Shown here: positions 1-12,105 of the stretch, piece by piece | Position numbering within the stretch: position 1 is the first letter of the stretch | Layout of the letters: each line of letters opens with the position of its first letter | Translations under genes and position numbers: made by a program | NCBI GenBank assembly: GCA_022575985.1 | Contig: JAKSXM010000231.1 | Coordinates: forward strand, 5,644,501 to 5,708,500 | Direction of reading: 5' to 3' | DNA length: 64,000 nt | Source of the DNA: Anagrus nilaparvatae | Taxonomy: Eukaryota; Arthropoda; Insecta; Hymenoptera; Mymaridae | Notes under the pieces: generated by a model | The model's input: the letters and a program-made list of their open reading frames with translations, nothing else | What the model was told of the DNA's origin: nothing | Databases searched by the model: none

Positions 1-24
1 ATAATTGTAAAAAATTCTTTTCAG

Positions 25-85
25 ACAACTCCAGCATCACGAGAATAAGGATGTTTATGCAGAAATTTCTGTTGTAGCAGCATAA
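25..85 (+). CDS. Probable last exon of an unidentified gene
   Basis: A pyrimidine-rich acceptor (TTCTTTTCAG) ends at 24. The frame entering with one base reads QLQHHENKDVYAEISVVAA and stops at 83-85. An AATAAA follows at 138-143, as expected for a 3' UTR. The other two frames stop sooner or give less protein-like sequence. I do not recognise the protein; the rest of the gene lies left of the window. Confidence 0.45.
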
Positions 86-137
86 TTATTACTTGAAAAA
101 ATTGGTAACAATTTTAAGCATGTAATTAATTTATGAA

Positions 138-143
138 AATAAA
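138..143 (+). terminator. Poly(A) signal AATAAA
   Basis: Canonical hexamer 53 nt after the stop at 83-85, consistent with a short 3' UTR. Confidence 0.4.
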
Positions 144-2355
144 AATTGTTTAAAATATCCATAGTCTTTTTCATTTTGATTCTATTTTAACAAATAATTA
201 ACGAAGCACTTTTTATATTTTATTATGGTCATAAAAAATAAAAAATAAAAATGTGATAGTAAGTTAGTTTAGCCTTGCCAAGATAAAATTTCAATAGTTT
301 CTATAAAAAAAAAATCCGATCATTACAACCTTACTTCCGTTTGCAATAATCGAAATTCGAGTCGAAATTTCAATAATGATTTTCTTTTAGTGCAAAAAAT
401 ATTTGGTTATTTACCCAAGTTGTGAAAAAAATATTTATAAAACTCTAATTTTACTGATTTTCCCAAAACAGAACAAACTTGTCAATATTTAAATAAATTT
501 GAAAACGATCATGTTCATTCACTGAAATCCAAGTAAAAATTTGAATATTTAGATTTATTAACGTTAAAATTACGTATGTATTCAATGCTCGCATAAGCAA
601 GAATTTTTTTAATTTATGATTTCCACGCTGAATGATTCACTTGGGGAAATACTGTATTATTATTTTCTAGGTACGTGTAAACGAGCTTTTTAATGCTAAA
701 AATCTGTAATATTATAATAATAAAAATAAATATTTTCAAAAATAAATAAGACATTATTCAAAACTTGGGAGTACAGAAACAAAGATAAATTAATCTATAG
801 ACCATTGTTGAATAACTAGAGCAAGAAAAACTCATAATAAAAGTGTGAATGTCACATAGTGAAATAATTCCAGTCACATGTAATTCAGATCTTTAGTTTC
901 GAGTTACATAATTTTAAATTAGTACGCCTTTCGTAATAACTTTTTATTCGGTATTTAATTTTTTCTGCTTTTTTTACTTATAATTAATTCTGATGCGATT
1001 TCCTTTTGAGATGCTTCTTTTAATTTTAATTATGCTCGAATTTTAAAAAATTTATTGTTCGAGACATATATTTAATCTCGATAGCAAAAACTTATTTATA
1101 AAAAATAGTGATTCAGTATCTAAAAAAAAATTGAACAATTTATTAAAAATAAAAATTTGTTCTATTTAATATCCAAAGAGTACACAACTAAATATTTACA
1201 CGTTAAATCATGTTTATTTTAGTATTTATTTATAATTCACTAGTAATTTTGTTTACTGTGTTTCCGGAGTATTAAAATTACTTAAATTTTAAGTTAATCT
1301 AAATGATATAAAATTATTTAAATAGAAAGTAAACAATGTTTAAATTTTCGATAATCTACGCAATAAAAAATTTAGTCATAAAAAAAAAGAATTTTCCAAT
1401 TATTTGCCAAAAAGGTGGATCATCATTTAAATTCGATATGAGTCATATTTATAAAACCAAGGTGCCGCAGTAGAAAAATAATCTATTTTTAAAATTTCAA
1501 GGGATCTAAACAACAAAATAATTTAACATGTTAAAAAAACTCTCTCTTTTTTAAACGAGTTCATCGTGTTCTTTTTTCATAATATTTGTACCAAATTCTT
1601 CTGTCATTTAATTTTTATGCATTTTATAAGATTCTCATAATATTATTTTTTTTTCTAAAATTTTATTTAACAAAACTTTAATTTACATATTTTTTTACAA
1701 AAAATAAACAACTGGTAAACAACATACGTAAAAAAACGACATAACCATTTTTATAGGAGTATTAAAATTTTGAAAAAATGCCAAATTTTTAATATTTTAT
1801 AATATTTTTTATAAATTTCTTTTTTTGTTATTAAAATATATTTTTCTTGTTTCTTTTTCTTAAAAGATGCCTAAAATCAATTATTTTAGTAACGAACAGA
1901 ATTTTATTCAATTATTAAAAAAACCAAAATAGACCAAACAAATAATTTTTAAAAATCGAAGGTGCTTAAATTAATTACTGTAATACCAAATTTTGATTCA
2001 ATTAAAATTTCGTTTTTTATTGCATTATTTGCCAAAAACTATCGATTTTAAGTAATTTATAAATTTTTTAAAAAATTGGCGACAAATGTTCATTAAAATT
2101 ATTCTCAGATTTGTTACAGTAAATTATTTATTGAAAAATTACTCTTAATTATCTTTCAAAATGATTGTTTTAAGAATTAATTGTTTTTTACTTAGAGAAA
2201 AAAAAATTCTTAGAAAAAATTTAATCTCATAAGTTTTTTTTTTAAATTATGAACCGTTCAAAATGTTTTTCATTTTAAGAAAAAAATTTAAGCTTTTATA
2301 CTTAAAATTACTGCTGAAATATTATAATAATCTAAAAAATTAAAATTTATATAAT

Positions 2356-3015
2356 TATGGGTGATTTTTCCTCAAGCCAGCCACCCCCTTTACCCAAAAA
2401 TAGAGGCAACTTAAAAGGATTTTGGTAGTTTTCTCAATTGAAAAATTGGAAAAGGATGTAGTTTCTCTTTTCTCATTGACCTTTTCAAATCTATGAATCT
2501 AAAATGCTCATTTAAGATCAAAATGAATTGCGTCAGTCAAAATTTAAAAATCTGAAAAATCGAATTAAAATTAATTCAACAGTAAATTTTTTTAAGTATT
2601 TATTTTTAAAACTTGTTATTTATTAAAACAAAAAAAATAAAACCATCCATAAGCTGATACTTTTATTAATCAAAAAATTTTGTAGGTGCTATGTAGTTTT
2701 GAAAAAATGTCAACTTCAAATCAATATAATCAAAAGACTACGATTTTGCGCTATAGCTTTTTTATTTTTGACTTGCAGGTTCAGAGATATCAACAGCCAA
2801 AATTGAGGTTTTTTAAAAACTGCATAGCACCCACAAAAATTGTTGAGAAATACTCGTTTTCGTGAAATAAACGTATCAGCGTTTTTATTTTAAATATAAA
2901 CTTACCACCGCTCAGCATCTAAAATGGGTTAGATTTACAGAGTTGAAAACCAAAATACTTTTAAGTTACATTTTAGACAGATGCAGTTGACTGGGTTAAG
3001 GAGGAATCACCCATA
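2356..3015. mobile_element. Foldback MITE with TATGGGTGATT ends
   Basis: TATGGGTGATT at 2356 is matched by AATCACCCATA at 3005-3015. Inner segments also pair, for example AGGTGCTATGTAGTTTT near 2684 with AAAACTGCATAGCACCCAC near 2817. The whole element can fold into a degenerate hairpin. No ORF. Confidence 0.6.
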
Positions 3016-3650
3016 TATATACTCATTCCTAAAAATTTTAAATTCAAAACCTGGCAGTAAATATCCAAACGAAAATAATAATTCCAAATTTCCTAAATTT
3101 TTCTAAAACCGTTTTTAATGGCTGCTGTATTAAAAAATTTTCCGCCTCATTTTTTTTACATTTCAAGACGTTTGCAATCGTTAAAAAAAAATCAAGTTGC
3201 GGGAACCGGAATTTTTTTCAGCGCAGTCAGAATTTTATATTAATTTATACAAAAGAAAAAAGTTTTTTTCTGTGAGGTGGTTGAATTTTTTCAAGTTTTG
3301 CCCGAAATGAAGAGTAATCCATCACATGCTTTTAAAATATTTTATTACTAAATATTATTATAATTTTCAATAAAGATTTTCAAAGAATATACCTATATTT
3401 CTTATGCCAGTTTTGCTCTGAACTCTAGATAAAGGATTAATTTTAGCGGTATAGGCGTTAAAGTATTACCAACTTTTTAATTTGGATTCATTGCAAAGCG
3501 TAAAAAGTTGGTAATTATTTTGATTTTTTATGAATGAACCAAAATACTTTAAAAACCTAGGTCATATATAATTCGAGTAAAACTCTCAAGGTTTCAGAAA
3601 TACCTTGTGCAAAATTTTTTTTCTTCATTTTTTTAGTTCGAACATTCATA

Positions 3651-4113
3651 AAAGCTTATTTCTGGATAAGTATAGAGATTTGGCCCCCGAAAGTATTAGA
3701 AAGTTGCCCCCCCCCCACAGAAGATTTTCTGAAAAATTTTTTAATTTAGTTTTTCACCCCACCAGGACTATAAAAAAATTTAAGGATGGTGTATATTTTT
3801 TTATGCTCAAAAAATCGATTTTCAAAAAATTCAAAACAAAATTTCCTTGAAAAATGGTCAAATGTTAAGTTTTTCAGTCTACGAACAAATTATTATCTGC
3901 TTATGGGTCGGATAAATTAAATAAAATCTAAAAAACCCAAATAAAACGGTTTTTTAGGTTTTCGGGGGCCTATCTTATTTAGCCCAGAGGTCTAATTCCA
4001 ACGGGAATCAGTGAGTTTTTTGATAACTTTCTGGATGCTACTGCTACTACTACTACTTAGGATAGGTTTCGTTTCGAGGGCCAAATCACTCTACTTTTCC
4101 GGAAATAGCCTTT
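3651..4113. mobile_element. Diverged foldback element
   Basis: The 42-bp arm at 3651-3692 pairs imperfectly with 4072-4113; both include GATTTGGCCC next to CGAAA. It holds a C9 tract near 3706 and a CTA/CTG triplet run near 4038-4058. No ORF of its own. Confidence 0.55.
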
Positions 4114-4496
4114 TGTATTTATCAATTTCTGGAATTTAAAATGTCATGACTCTGCTTAAAATAAAATTACATTCGGGAAATACTTGAGTAAAAATTTAAA
4201 TAAAAAACATAATATATAACTAATAAATATCGAAGTTGTAAAAATTTTTTATGTTTCCTTTTTTTTCATGTTAAAATATTTTATTGTAATATTTTAAATT
4301 TTAATAAAAACAAATAATACGATTACATAAATTTTGAATACATAATGCATATTATAAAAAATGTATTTCAAAGCATAATTATAAAACTGTTCATCTAAAA
4401 ATTTGATAAACATCTAACTTGGTATGTAAAAATGTTACATTAAAATGACGTGATTGTAAATACAATAGAAAACTCTATTACTTCTAACTATTTTGG

Positions 4497-4534
4497 TATA
4501 AATACAAGTAATTTTTGAAATTCTATATCACAGT
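4497..4534 (+). promoter_or_regulatory. TATA box and initiator of the secreted-peptide gene
   Basis: TATAAATA at 4497-4504 lies 60 bp before the ATG. An initiator-like TCACAGT sits about 30 bp downstream (4528-4534), giving a leader of roughly 27 nt. Spacing is that of a strong insect core promoter. Confidence 0.65.
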
Positions 4535-4556
4535 AAAAACAATCAACGAAGTCAAA

Positions 4557-4598
4557 ATGTTCAGAAAACTTTTCTTATTTGCTCTTTGCGCCTTGATG
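4557..4598 (+). CDS. Secreted peptide, exon 1 (signal peptide)
   Basis: Fourteen codons from an ATG in CAAAATG context to donor GTAAGT, phase 0. The translation is a basic n-region (RK) and hydrophobic core. Confidence 0.72.
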
Positions 4599-6272
4599 GT
4601 AAGTTTTTAAAACATTGTGTTTTATTTTAGAAAAATATTATTTCAAACTGAATTTTTTTTATTCTAAATTATTATTTACTAAAGTTTTTCAAATATGTTA
4701 GGCTGATTCTTCAATAAATGTTCTAAGCCCTTTACAAACTATCTTTTAATTTGTAAAATTGTTTTTTGCTTACTTAAATGTTAACATTACTGAAGGTCTT
4801 CAAACTTTCAGGATTGCTTGCATTTAAAAATACCATTGTCACACTTAATTCAAATCATTGAATAACTAAAAACTAGCAAGCCCACCCATTAAACAATTTC
4901 CAATTGTTTTATTTTCTTTAAAAGTCGATTTTTTGTTTTATATGCGAATTTTTTTTTTTTTTAATTTGATTTAATTATCAAAATTACATCTTTAGAGATA
5001 AAAAATCTCATTTTCTTCATATTCTATTTGGGTGAATATTTCTCAAGTGTATATGAGTTGCATGGATGGGTCGACAATCCGTTCCAAAATATTTTTGGTG
5101 TTTATAAAATTGAAAATTTTTTTAATAAAAATTAATTTTTTTTAATTTTTTAAAAAAATATTATAAAATATAATAACTCTTAACTTTGAAATTTTGTTAT
5201 TTCCACAAAAACCGTTAAAAAGCTATTTAAATAGGTATCCTTAGATAAAATTTCCCGAGGAATTCGAGTTCTCAGTCAGATTTTAATTTTTTATGTGACT
5301 TGGTGACAAAATTGAAATCTGTGAAAAATCATTTTTTAAATATCGCTATTTTTCGATTTAGCTGCTCCAAAATAAAAAACCCGAAATACAAATTCGACAT
5401 ATTGAATAAACAAGTATTTTGAGACCAACAGGAAGAAAATTGAGCTATCTGCTGCTGATATAAAAGGGTTTTCGGGTTGATAACGTGCCAATGTTTTAAG
5501 CATGGGGTTCTCGAGGACAGTTCCCATCTAATGCATGTTATTTTTTCCAATCATGTGACCAGTCTGATAAGCTATAAAAATATATAAATAAAGCTATAAA
5601 ATCTAAAGCCTAAAAGCCGATTTTTTCGCGCATACGCAATTTAAAAAAAAATATTTGAACCAAATCAAATTCTATAGGAAATTTTCTATGGGCTTTTAAA
5701 AGGGACAAAATATTTACTCAAAGATACCCGTTTCAGATAAAAAAGAAGAAAAAAAATCATGTCCGAAACCTATAAACCATCAAAAAATCGAAAAAATTTT
5801 AACCGCTGTAAAAAAGAGAGAATCGAATCTAAGATGACTAAAAATTTTAAAATTATTTTTTTTAAATATACGTTTGACCAAAAATATTTTGGAGTGGATT
5901 TGATGGCCCATCTAAAATTTTAAAGGCCTTATTAACTATTAAAAAAATGTGCGCCAAATTACAGACTTATTTTACTAGCATATTTTTGTACAAAATAAAA
6001 TTGGTCAATATTGCACTGATTGGTGTATTAATTCTATAAAACCCCTTAAGTTTTGATCTTATTACCTGTAGTAGTAAAACTTTAATCATTATAGGGAGAA
6101 TTCAATATAAAATAAAAACAAATTTTTTAATTTTTAGGCTGTCGCATGTTATGCAGCACCTCAAAACGCACCAGTAGTACTACCATCTTTGGCTGCATTT
6201 GCAAGCCATCCATTTGCTGATTTTGATTTAGATGATGTATTTGAAAATGTGCAACTTCAACTTACTTTTTAA
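4557..6272 (+). CDS. Small secreted peptide, 58 residues, two exons
   Basis: Exon 1 (4557-4598) encodes MFRKLFLFALCALM and ends at donor GTAAGT. Exon 2 (6138-6272) starts after TTTTTAG with AVACYAAPQNAPVVLP and ends VQLQLTF plus TAA. Together they make a signal peptide of about 20 residues, probably cut near CYA or CYAA, and a mature peptide of about 38 residues. The mature part is first Ala/Pro-rich, then acidic and aromatic (HPFADFDLDDVF). It has no Cys after the signal region, so it is not a disulfide toxin or defensin type. The start context CAAAATG fits insects. The short 5' UTR and strong TATA suggest high, tissue-specific expression, as for cuticle, venom, gut or silk-gland peptides. 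I recognise no family. Confidence 0.72.
5065..5912. mobile_element. Foldback element inside the peptide gene intron
   Basis: The arm starting GATGGGTCGACAATCC (5065) followed by CAAAATATTTTTGG pairs with CCAAAAATATTTTGG (5878) ending GATGGCCCATC (5912). Inner segments near 5205-5260 and 5680-5735 also pair. It accounts for over half of the 1.5-kb intron. No credible ORF. Confidence 0.5.
6138..6272 (+). CDS. Secreted peptide, exon 2
   Basis: Forty-four codons and TAA after a T-rich acceptor, phase 0. It completes the hydrophobic core (AVACYA) and encodes the whole mature peptide. Confidence 0.72.
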   Translation, partial: AVACYAAPQNAPVVLPSLAAFASHPFADFDLDDVFENVQLQLTF

Positions 6273-6382
6273 AAGATATTTAAAAGATGAAAATGTATAT
6301 TAGAAAAAAATTTAATTTTTTTTTTTATTATTATAATAATCCACATAGAAGTGCAATATGAGTAGCTTGGAGCTGCAACGGA

Positions 6383-6454
6383 CTTACATTAGAGTTGCAA
6401 TTCTGTGTAACTCCATTGCAACTCTTCATAACTCATTTTGCAACTCCATGTAAG
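6383..6454. repeat. Short hairpin in the 3' region of the peptide gene
   Basis: CTTACATTAGAGTTGCAA (6383-6400) pairs with TTGCAACTCCATGTAAG (6438-6454), and TTGCAACTC-like words repeat in the loop. It could lie in the 3' UTR, since the first AATAAA is at 6509-6514. Confidence 0.5.
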
Positions 6455-6508
6455 GTTTTCAGTTTTTAAAGTTTGTATTATAAATTTTTAATTAAAAAAA
6501 TCTGATTT

Positions 6509-6514
6509 AATAAA
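6509..6514 (+). terminator. Candidate poly(A) signal of the peptide gene
   Basis: AATAAA about 240 nt after the stop codon, the first canonical hexamer downstream. Confidence 0.4.
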
Positions 6515-7055
6515 TTAAAATTTTACAAATTATTTCATAATAATAAAACTTACCACTTTTTTCGTATTTTCTTTTTTCTTTCTTGAAACTTTCGGATTTG
6601 CGTTTGGTAATTATTAGAGATGACTTATTATCGAAATGTGAAAAATCAGGAACTGACTCGTAATTTGAATATTTATTTGATTCGTTATAAAAACTTTCAC
6701 TAATAAAAAAAAAAATGCGTTTCATTTTAGTTTCTAAAAAGTTTATATTTTTTTAATTTAAAATTTCACCTAAATTTCCAAGATTCTTTCAGTTCACTTG
6801 TTTGAAACAGGGTGGGACTTCTTATATGAATTTCAGGAGATAAAAATAAATCCTTTAAAGCTACAAATCTTCCCTGTTTTTCTGGTAAACGTTTAGCTTT
6901 ACTCGGCGTTTCAAATGTCGTGAATGGGCCTAAAAAGTTTTGTACTCTTTAGAACCTTATTTATTCGCTCTCATTTTTATAAAAAAAGGAAACTTGATTA
7001 TTTGAAATATTTTTTTGAAACTAGTAATTTTAATTTTTAGAATTATCATTAATAT

Positions 7056-9337
7056 TATATGGGTTGATTCATCTAAAGGGTAGAGATTTGTATGTGAAAA
7101 TCGTGAAGTTTGTCTTTGGGGTGTGTGGTTACCCGAACCTTGTTTTAGGTCAGGCTTCGGTTGAAGCTCAAAGTCTTTCAAAAATAGTTTGCAAGTACAT
7201 ATTTGAATCGGATATTTCCATATAGCTATACGAGAAATTTTAGAAATAGTAAGTAGTTAAAATAACAAAAAAAAAATAAATATTTTTAAGTGAATTCAAT
7301 ATTTTATTTATATATTCAATATTTTATTTATGTGGTTTGTGACAAAAAAATTATTTTTTACCATAAAATAAAACAAGGCTCATATTTCTAAGAACATTTT
7401 CTATTTAAAATTGTACCCGAAGATCTTTTTTGAATAATTTCGGGCTTACAAAAATCTTGAAAAAAGTCCAAACTTTCGGATTGGGTACCTGACATTTCAG
7501 GTTACTACCCTTAGTTTGTAAACATCATATTTTTTCTAGATTCTGTTTCTAAAACTATTACAAATACTGCAAGTAGGGCAGTGCAAAAAGTAGTTGTAAA
7601 CTTGTACTAGTAATTGCGCGTCTTTTGGAGCATGACATTTTGAAAAACATTTATTACATCTAAAAATAATGTTACTTTTTCTTATCAGAAAATATCCTCC
7701 TGGTTGAAAAATAGTATTTTTGAAGGCACAAGCAGAACCTTTCGAAAAAGTTTTTCCCGTTTTATGAACCTTGGTAACTTTGATAAAAAATAGCCATATT
7801 CAAAATGTTAGGTCCTCAATTAAAACTTATAAAAATATATAATATATTACCAAATTGGATATATTAGTTTTTGTATGGTGTAATTTTTGATGAGTTTTAG
7901 TATTTATTATTTTGAACAAAATATTTTGGTCCCTATGAAACAATAATGAGTTTCTAAATGGTTATGAATCTTTTGACCTCGCATACGAAAAAAAGAAAAT
8001 TCAAGTTTGAAGTACACTTTTTACGAGCTTCTGAAGCCAAAAATTTTTACATCGGTGGAAACTATTTGCGCAAATGCGAATAGAATTTTTTCGTAAGTCA
8101 TTTTTGGATTTTAGTTTCTCGATATCTCAAGACTAACAATACCAGAAGAATTTGAAGATCTCAAATTTCCCTGGCTATGATATTAAATAGTAGTTAATTT
8201 TTAATAAATTTGCATGTTTCGTAAAAATTTTTTAAAAATTGGGAAAAAATTTGCAAATTTGTAAGTCACAAAAATAAAAATTGGTGTCATGATTGAAAAG
8301 CCAGGGAAATTTGAGTCTAAAAAATAGTATTTAAAAGTATTTTTATGTATTCTAGATTTTGAGAAATTATAATCCAAAAAAAAATATCAAATAATTAAGG
8401 TAATTCTCAATAATTTCATTAAGAATTAACTATTTAATATCATATAGCTAGGTAAATTTGAGACCTTAATACAGTAATTCAAAGTCTTTTTAGATATTGT
8501 GAGTCTTAAGATATCGAGAAACTAAAACCAAAAAATGACTTGGTCCAACCAATATAAAAATTTTTTAACTTAAAAAACTTGTAAATCCGATTGAAAATTT
8601 AGACGATTTCCCAGAGCATCATCACCATTAATAGAAATTATTGTTTCAAAGTAATAAATATCAATACTTATCAAAAATTTATGCAATTTTTAGAAGTTGT
8701 AAATGTACGTCATGAAAATATTTAGCAGGACAAAAAAAAATGAAAAATATATTCATCTTGATTTTTTGTGAGCTTCAATTTAAATCTTGATCGTTACAAT
8801 TTGATGGAAATTTATAAATTGTGCTAAAATTATAAATTTGCGAGTCCATTTGCGGTTACTCCCATGAGGGAATAGTATTTTTTACTTTTAGACTAATTTT
8901 TGTCCAGTTGAAAATATAATTAATGTGGCCTTTAAATGTGCAGAAAAAATATTCGGTTGTGGTAAACGAATTTTTTTTTTTTTTTTGAGTTACTGTGAGT
9001 CGCGTTAAAATTGACATTTTTAAGACACATTGAACCGTGGAATATGGCTACCAAGTAACTGAAAATTTTTCTTACTTTTCTTTGCATTTTTATTGTGATT
9101 CGTAATACCCAGATTTTTTCAGTAAGGCATTAAATATTTAAAAAAAATTAAAAGATTTTCAGATTATATACTGTAAGATTTTATAAATCTAGTTTCAATA
9201 ATAAAATATTTTAACTTCTCCTAATCGTCGAACTCACCAGGGTATACTATTTGGAAGCCCTAAAATATAGAAGAACTAAAAAAAGACTTAAAAATTTAAT
9301 GTAAACATCGCAGAGCTAAGATGGATCAACCCATATA
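7056..9337. mobile_element. Candidate non-autonomous TIR element, about 2.3 kb
   Basis: TATATGGGTTGATTCATCT at 7056-7074 is matched at the other end by AGATGGATCAACCCATATA (9319-9337), 18 of 19 positions complementary. No transposase ORF is left. Two independent insertions in opposite orientation are the alternative. Confidence 0.5.
8096..8540. repeat. Diverged inverted repeat
   Basis: The left arm, 8096 to about 8208 (TTTAGTTTCTCGATATCT; CTCAAATTTCCCTGGCTA), pairs with the right arm, about 8420-8540 (TAGCTAGGTAAATTTGAG; AGATATCGAGAAACTAAA). A third copy of the GCCAGGGAAATTTGAG word lies between at about 8301. Confidence 0.6.
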
Positions 9338-11894
9338 TAAAAAATGTATAAAATAAAATAAATATTGCACGAAATTTCACAAGAAAGATGTAAATGTATT
9401 AAAAATTTTAGTGTTATTATAACATAGACTTATTGTTTTCGTTTGTGATTTATTTTTGGTTCAAAAGTCATCTCTGTGTTAGAAGATTACATTACGTTCT
9501 ATTTTTAAATAATTATTTCGTCATCTATCATATTACTCGAAATTTAAAAAAAATAAAAATAAACTTTTTATAAAATTTATTTATTAATCTTTGTATTAAC
9601 TTAATTTAATTAAATTTAATTATTAGTATAATCTAAATTTTCCCTACATAAATTAATTAGTACAAACAAATTGTTAATTAATTTTTTTTAATTACACTTG
9701 CAAAATAAGATTATCAAGCAACTAAATACTACCAACATAATAAAAATTTTAAGAAATCTTTAAATTAATTACTTTACCTTAAATACCATATTTTAGAATT
9801 AATTTGACAATTATATCATATTAATCTTCATGCCAAATATCCTGGTTTAATCCATTAATTAAGTAGAAAAAGCAGTTTTTGATAAATAGTCAAAAGTTTT
9901 AAATTAAGAGTTTCTTAGGTTACTATAATAAAGTTTTAATATTTTTGAATTATTTGTTAAATTTAAAATTTTGAAATGTTTTAAAATATATAATTTTATT
10001 GTAGGTATCAGTCATTTTTTGTATTTATTTTTTACCTTGGTTTAGTTTAGTTATGAGATTTGTTTTGAAATATTATAACAAACAAAATTTCAAAAAATTA
10101 ATTATTTGAGCCCAAGTTAGGAATGGCTTGTTTAATCTAATAGAAAAAGTTAAAATTAATATTTAGAATCTTTTTACTCATTCATAAAAATTATAAAATA
10201 AAGGTGTTAGGAATGCATTAGGAAATATATGGCTTATTTGCAAAAAAATGAAAATTCACATAAAGTTGTCCTTTCAGCAGGATAAATTATGATACACATG
10301 ACTAATTAATGCATTTTTAATCTGTTTATGTTATAACGTTAAAATTTAAAATTTCTATGTTCATCATCTAACCACAGTATCCATCTACTCCACAAAGTTA
10401 TCACTTTAGTACGAGACAATTAAAAATGGGTCAGTAAATGCAAATTCATTACTACAGCCTAAAAGTTTTTTCATTAAAAAAGAAATCGCTTGCTGTAAAT
10501 TTTGGCTCCCTCAGGTTTCAGCCTCCTAAAATATTCGTTTACTATGTACGTATTGTTTAACAAGAGTTCTATTTTCTGAAGGGAAGCTTTGAAATCTACC
10601 CTAACTGGGAGTTATTTAGGTCTTTCAAACATTGAGAGAATATCTTATATCAATAAAGTTTGTTATGGTAAATTTAATATACTCCCAACAAGGAAATTCT
10701 ATTATAATATACAAAACATTCATATAATTTTTTATAATATTTTACTTTTAAAGAGTATGGTAGAGGCTGTACTTTTCTGACTAATTCGTACTATTTCAAA
10801 AAAATTCTTAGGATGACAAATTCATAAGGTTCAAAATCTTGGGTTGCCAAAATCCCAGGAGAGCCAAAACTCCACTAGAACTAGTTCAAAGCGAGACAAA
10901 ATTTTAAGAAGATAAAATTTCGGGTAATCGAAATCAAGATGGGATTGGTAGGTGAGCAAAGTAATTTCTAGCAAAAATACTAGCAAATAAAGAGTCTGTA
11001 TACTCGAAATAACTAAGAAGCAAGTAATTTTATTTGATAACAAATTAGGGAAGAAAATTTCGGTTGTTTTATTACTAAAAACCTTGATAAACATCATAAT
11101 AGGATTTGAGTTCCATAATACTATTATCTCACCTGTTTTTTAAGATTGTTTATAAAAAATATTTAAAAATAACTTTGTTATCCGCTCAAAAAATTAAATT
11201 TTCATAAAATTTGCAAATAACCCATATAATTGTAGAAATAAAGAAGTACCACAGAATTATATTTGCAGAGAAAGCACACATTTTATTTACACATCAACAA
11301 TAATAATAATTAATATTGACTTTTATTGTTCTTTCATTTATAATAATAATTAATCTTAAAATATAATATTTTATTTTAATTAAATAAATAATATTTTTTT
11401 GTATATTTTAAAATTTTACATATTAATTAATTATTACACGTTTTTATTCTCGTTTATTATTGTAATAAAAATAATATATTGCACATATATTTTTTATCTT
11501 TAAAAAAATCTCTTTTTTGCGATAACAATAATAGTTTTGAAACTAAAATAATAATAAATATAAATATTAAAATATATATTAATATCTCTAAAAATGTAAC
11601 ATTTACCAATTGCTTAAATGAAATGTATAATCAAATTAAATAATTTTTTAAATTATTGAATGAAAAGATAAAATTGAGTTTACAATACCGTTAAAAGGAA
11701 CTTTATTATTATTCAAAATGAAACGAAAGAAATGAGGGCGCTGTAGTCAGTAAGAAAACAAACATAACATAACCTAATATTATTTGTTTTTTAGGTTATG
11801 CTAGCTTTTCTCAAACTAATCCACCCCCTCATGATGTATAATTATAAATTTTGAAGTTTTGATTTTATTGACTAGATAACATAATATCAGTTAA

Positions 11895-11921
11895 AATAAT
11901 AATAATAATAATAATAATAAT
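11895..11921. repeat. (AAT)n microsatellite
   Basis: About nine uninterrupted AAT/ATA units. Confidence 0.9.
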
Positions 11922-12099
11922 TCCTTTATAAATGAAAATGCAATTTAAAAATTTGAAACCTCATTATATGATTTTAGATAAAAATGAATTCTAAAATATA
12001 TGAAGTTTTTTCTTTAAAAAAAAAAACAAAAAGGAATAAAATATAATTTAAATGAAAAATTTACTTATATCCAACAATAACTAAATTTTTAGACATAAG

Positions 12100-12105
12100 T
12101 TTAAT
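12100..12105 (-). terminator. Possible poly(A) signal of the large gene
   Basis: ATTAAA on the minus strand, about 300 nt past the stop. A canonical AATAAA lies further on at 11702-11707. Which one is used cannot be told from sequence. Confidence 0.3.

Larger units (their letters stand above)
86..4496. other. Intergenic AT-rich region
   Basis: No coding signal was found. It contains two foldback elements (2356-3015 and 3651-4113). The 81-residue frame at 3605-3850 lies inside the second and is not credible as a gene. Confidence 0.6.
6515..12099. other. Intergenic AT-rich region
   Basis: No gene was found between the peptide gene and the end of the large gene. It holds a possible 2.3-kb TIR element (7056-9337) with an inner inverted repeat, and a trinucleotide microsatellite (11895-11921). 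Remaining sequence is featureless A+T. Confidence 0.55.

Noticed and set aside
3605..3850. 81-residue frame on the plus strand
   Set aside because: Lies inside a foldback element; lysine/phenylalanine-rich translation of A+T DNA with no domain or splice context.
10831..11097. 88-residue minus-strand frame
   Set aside because: No domain, no promoter or splice context; expected by chance in this composition.
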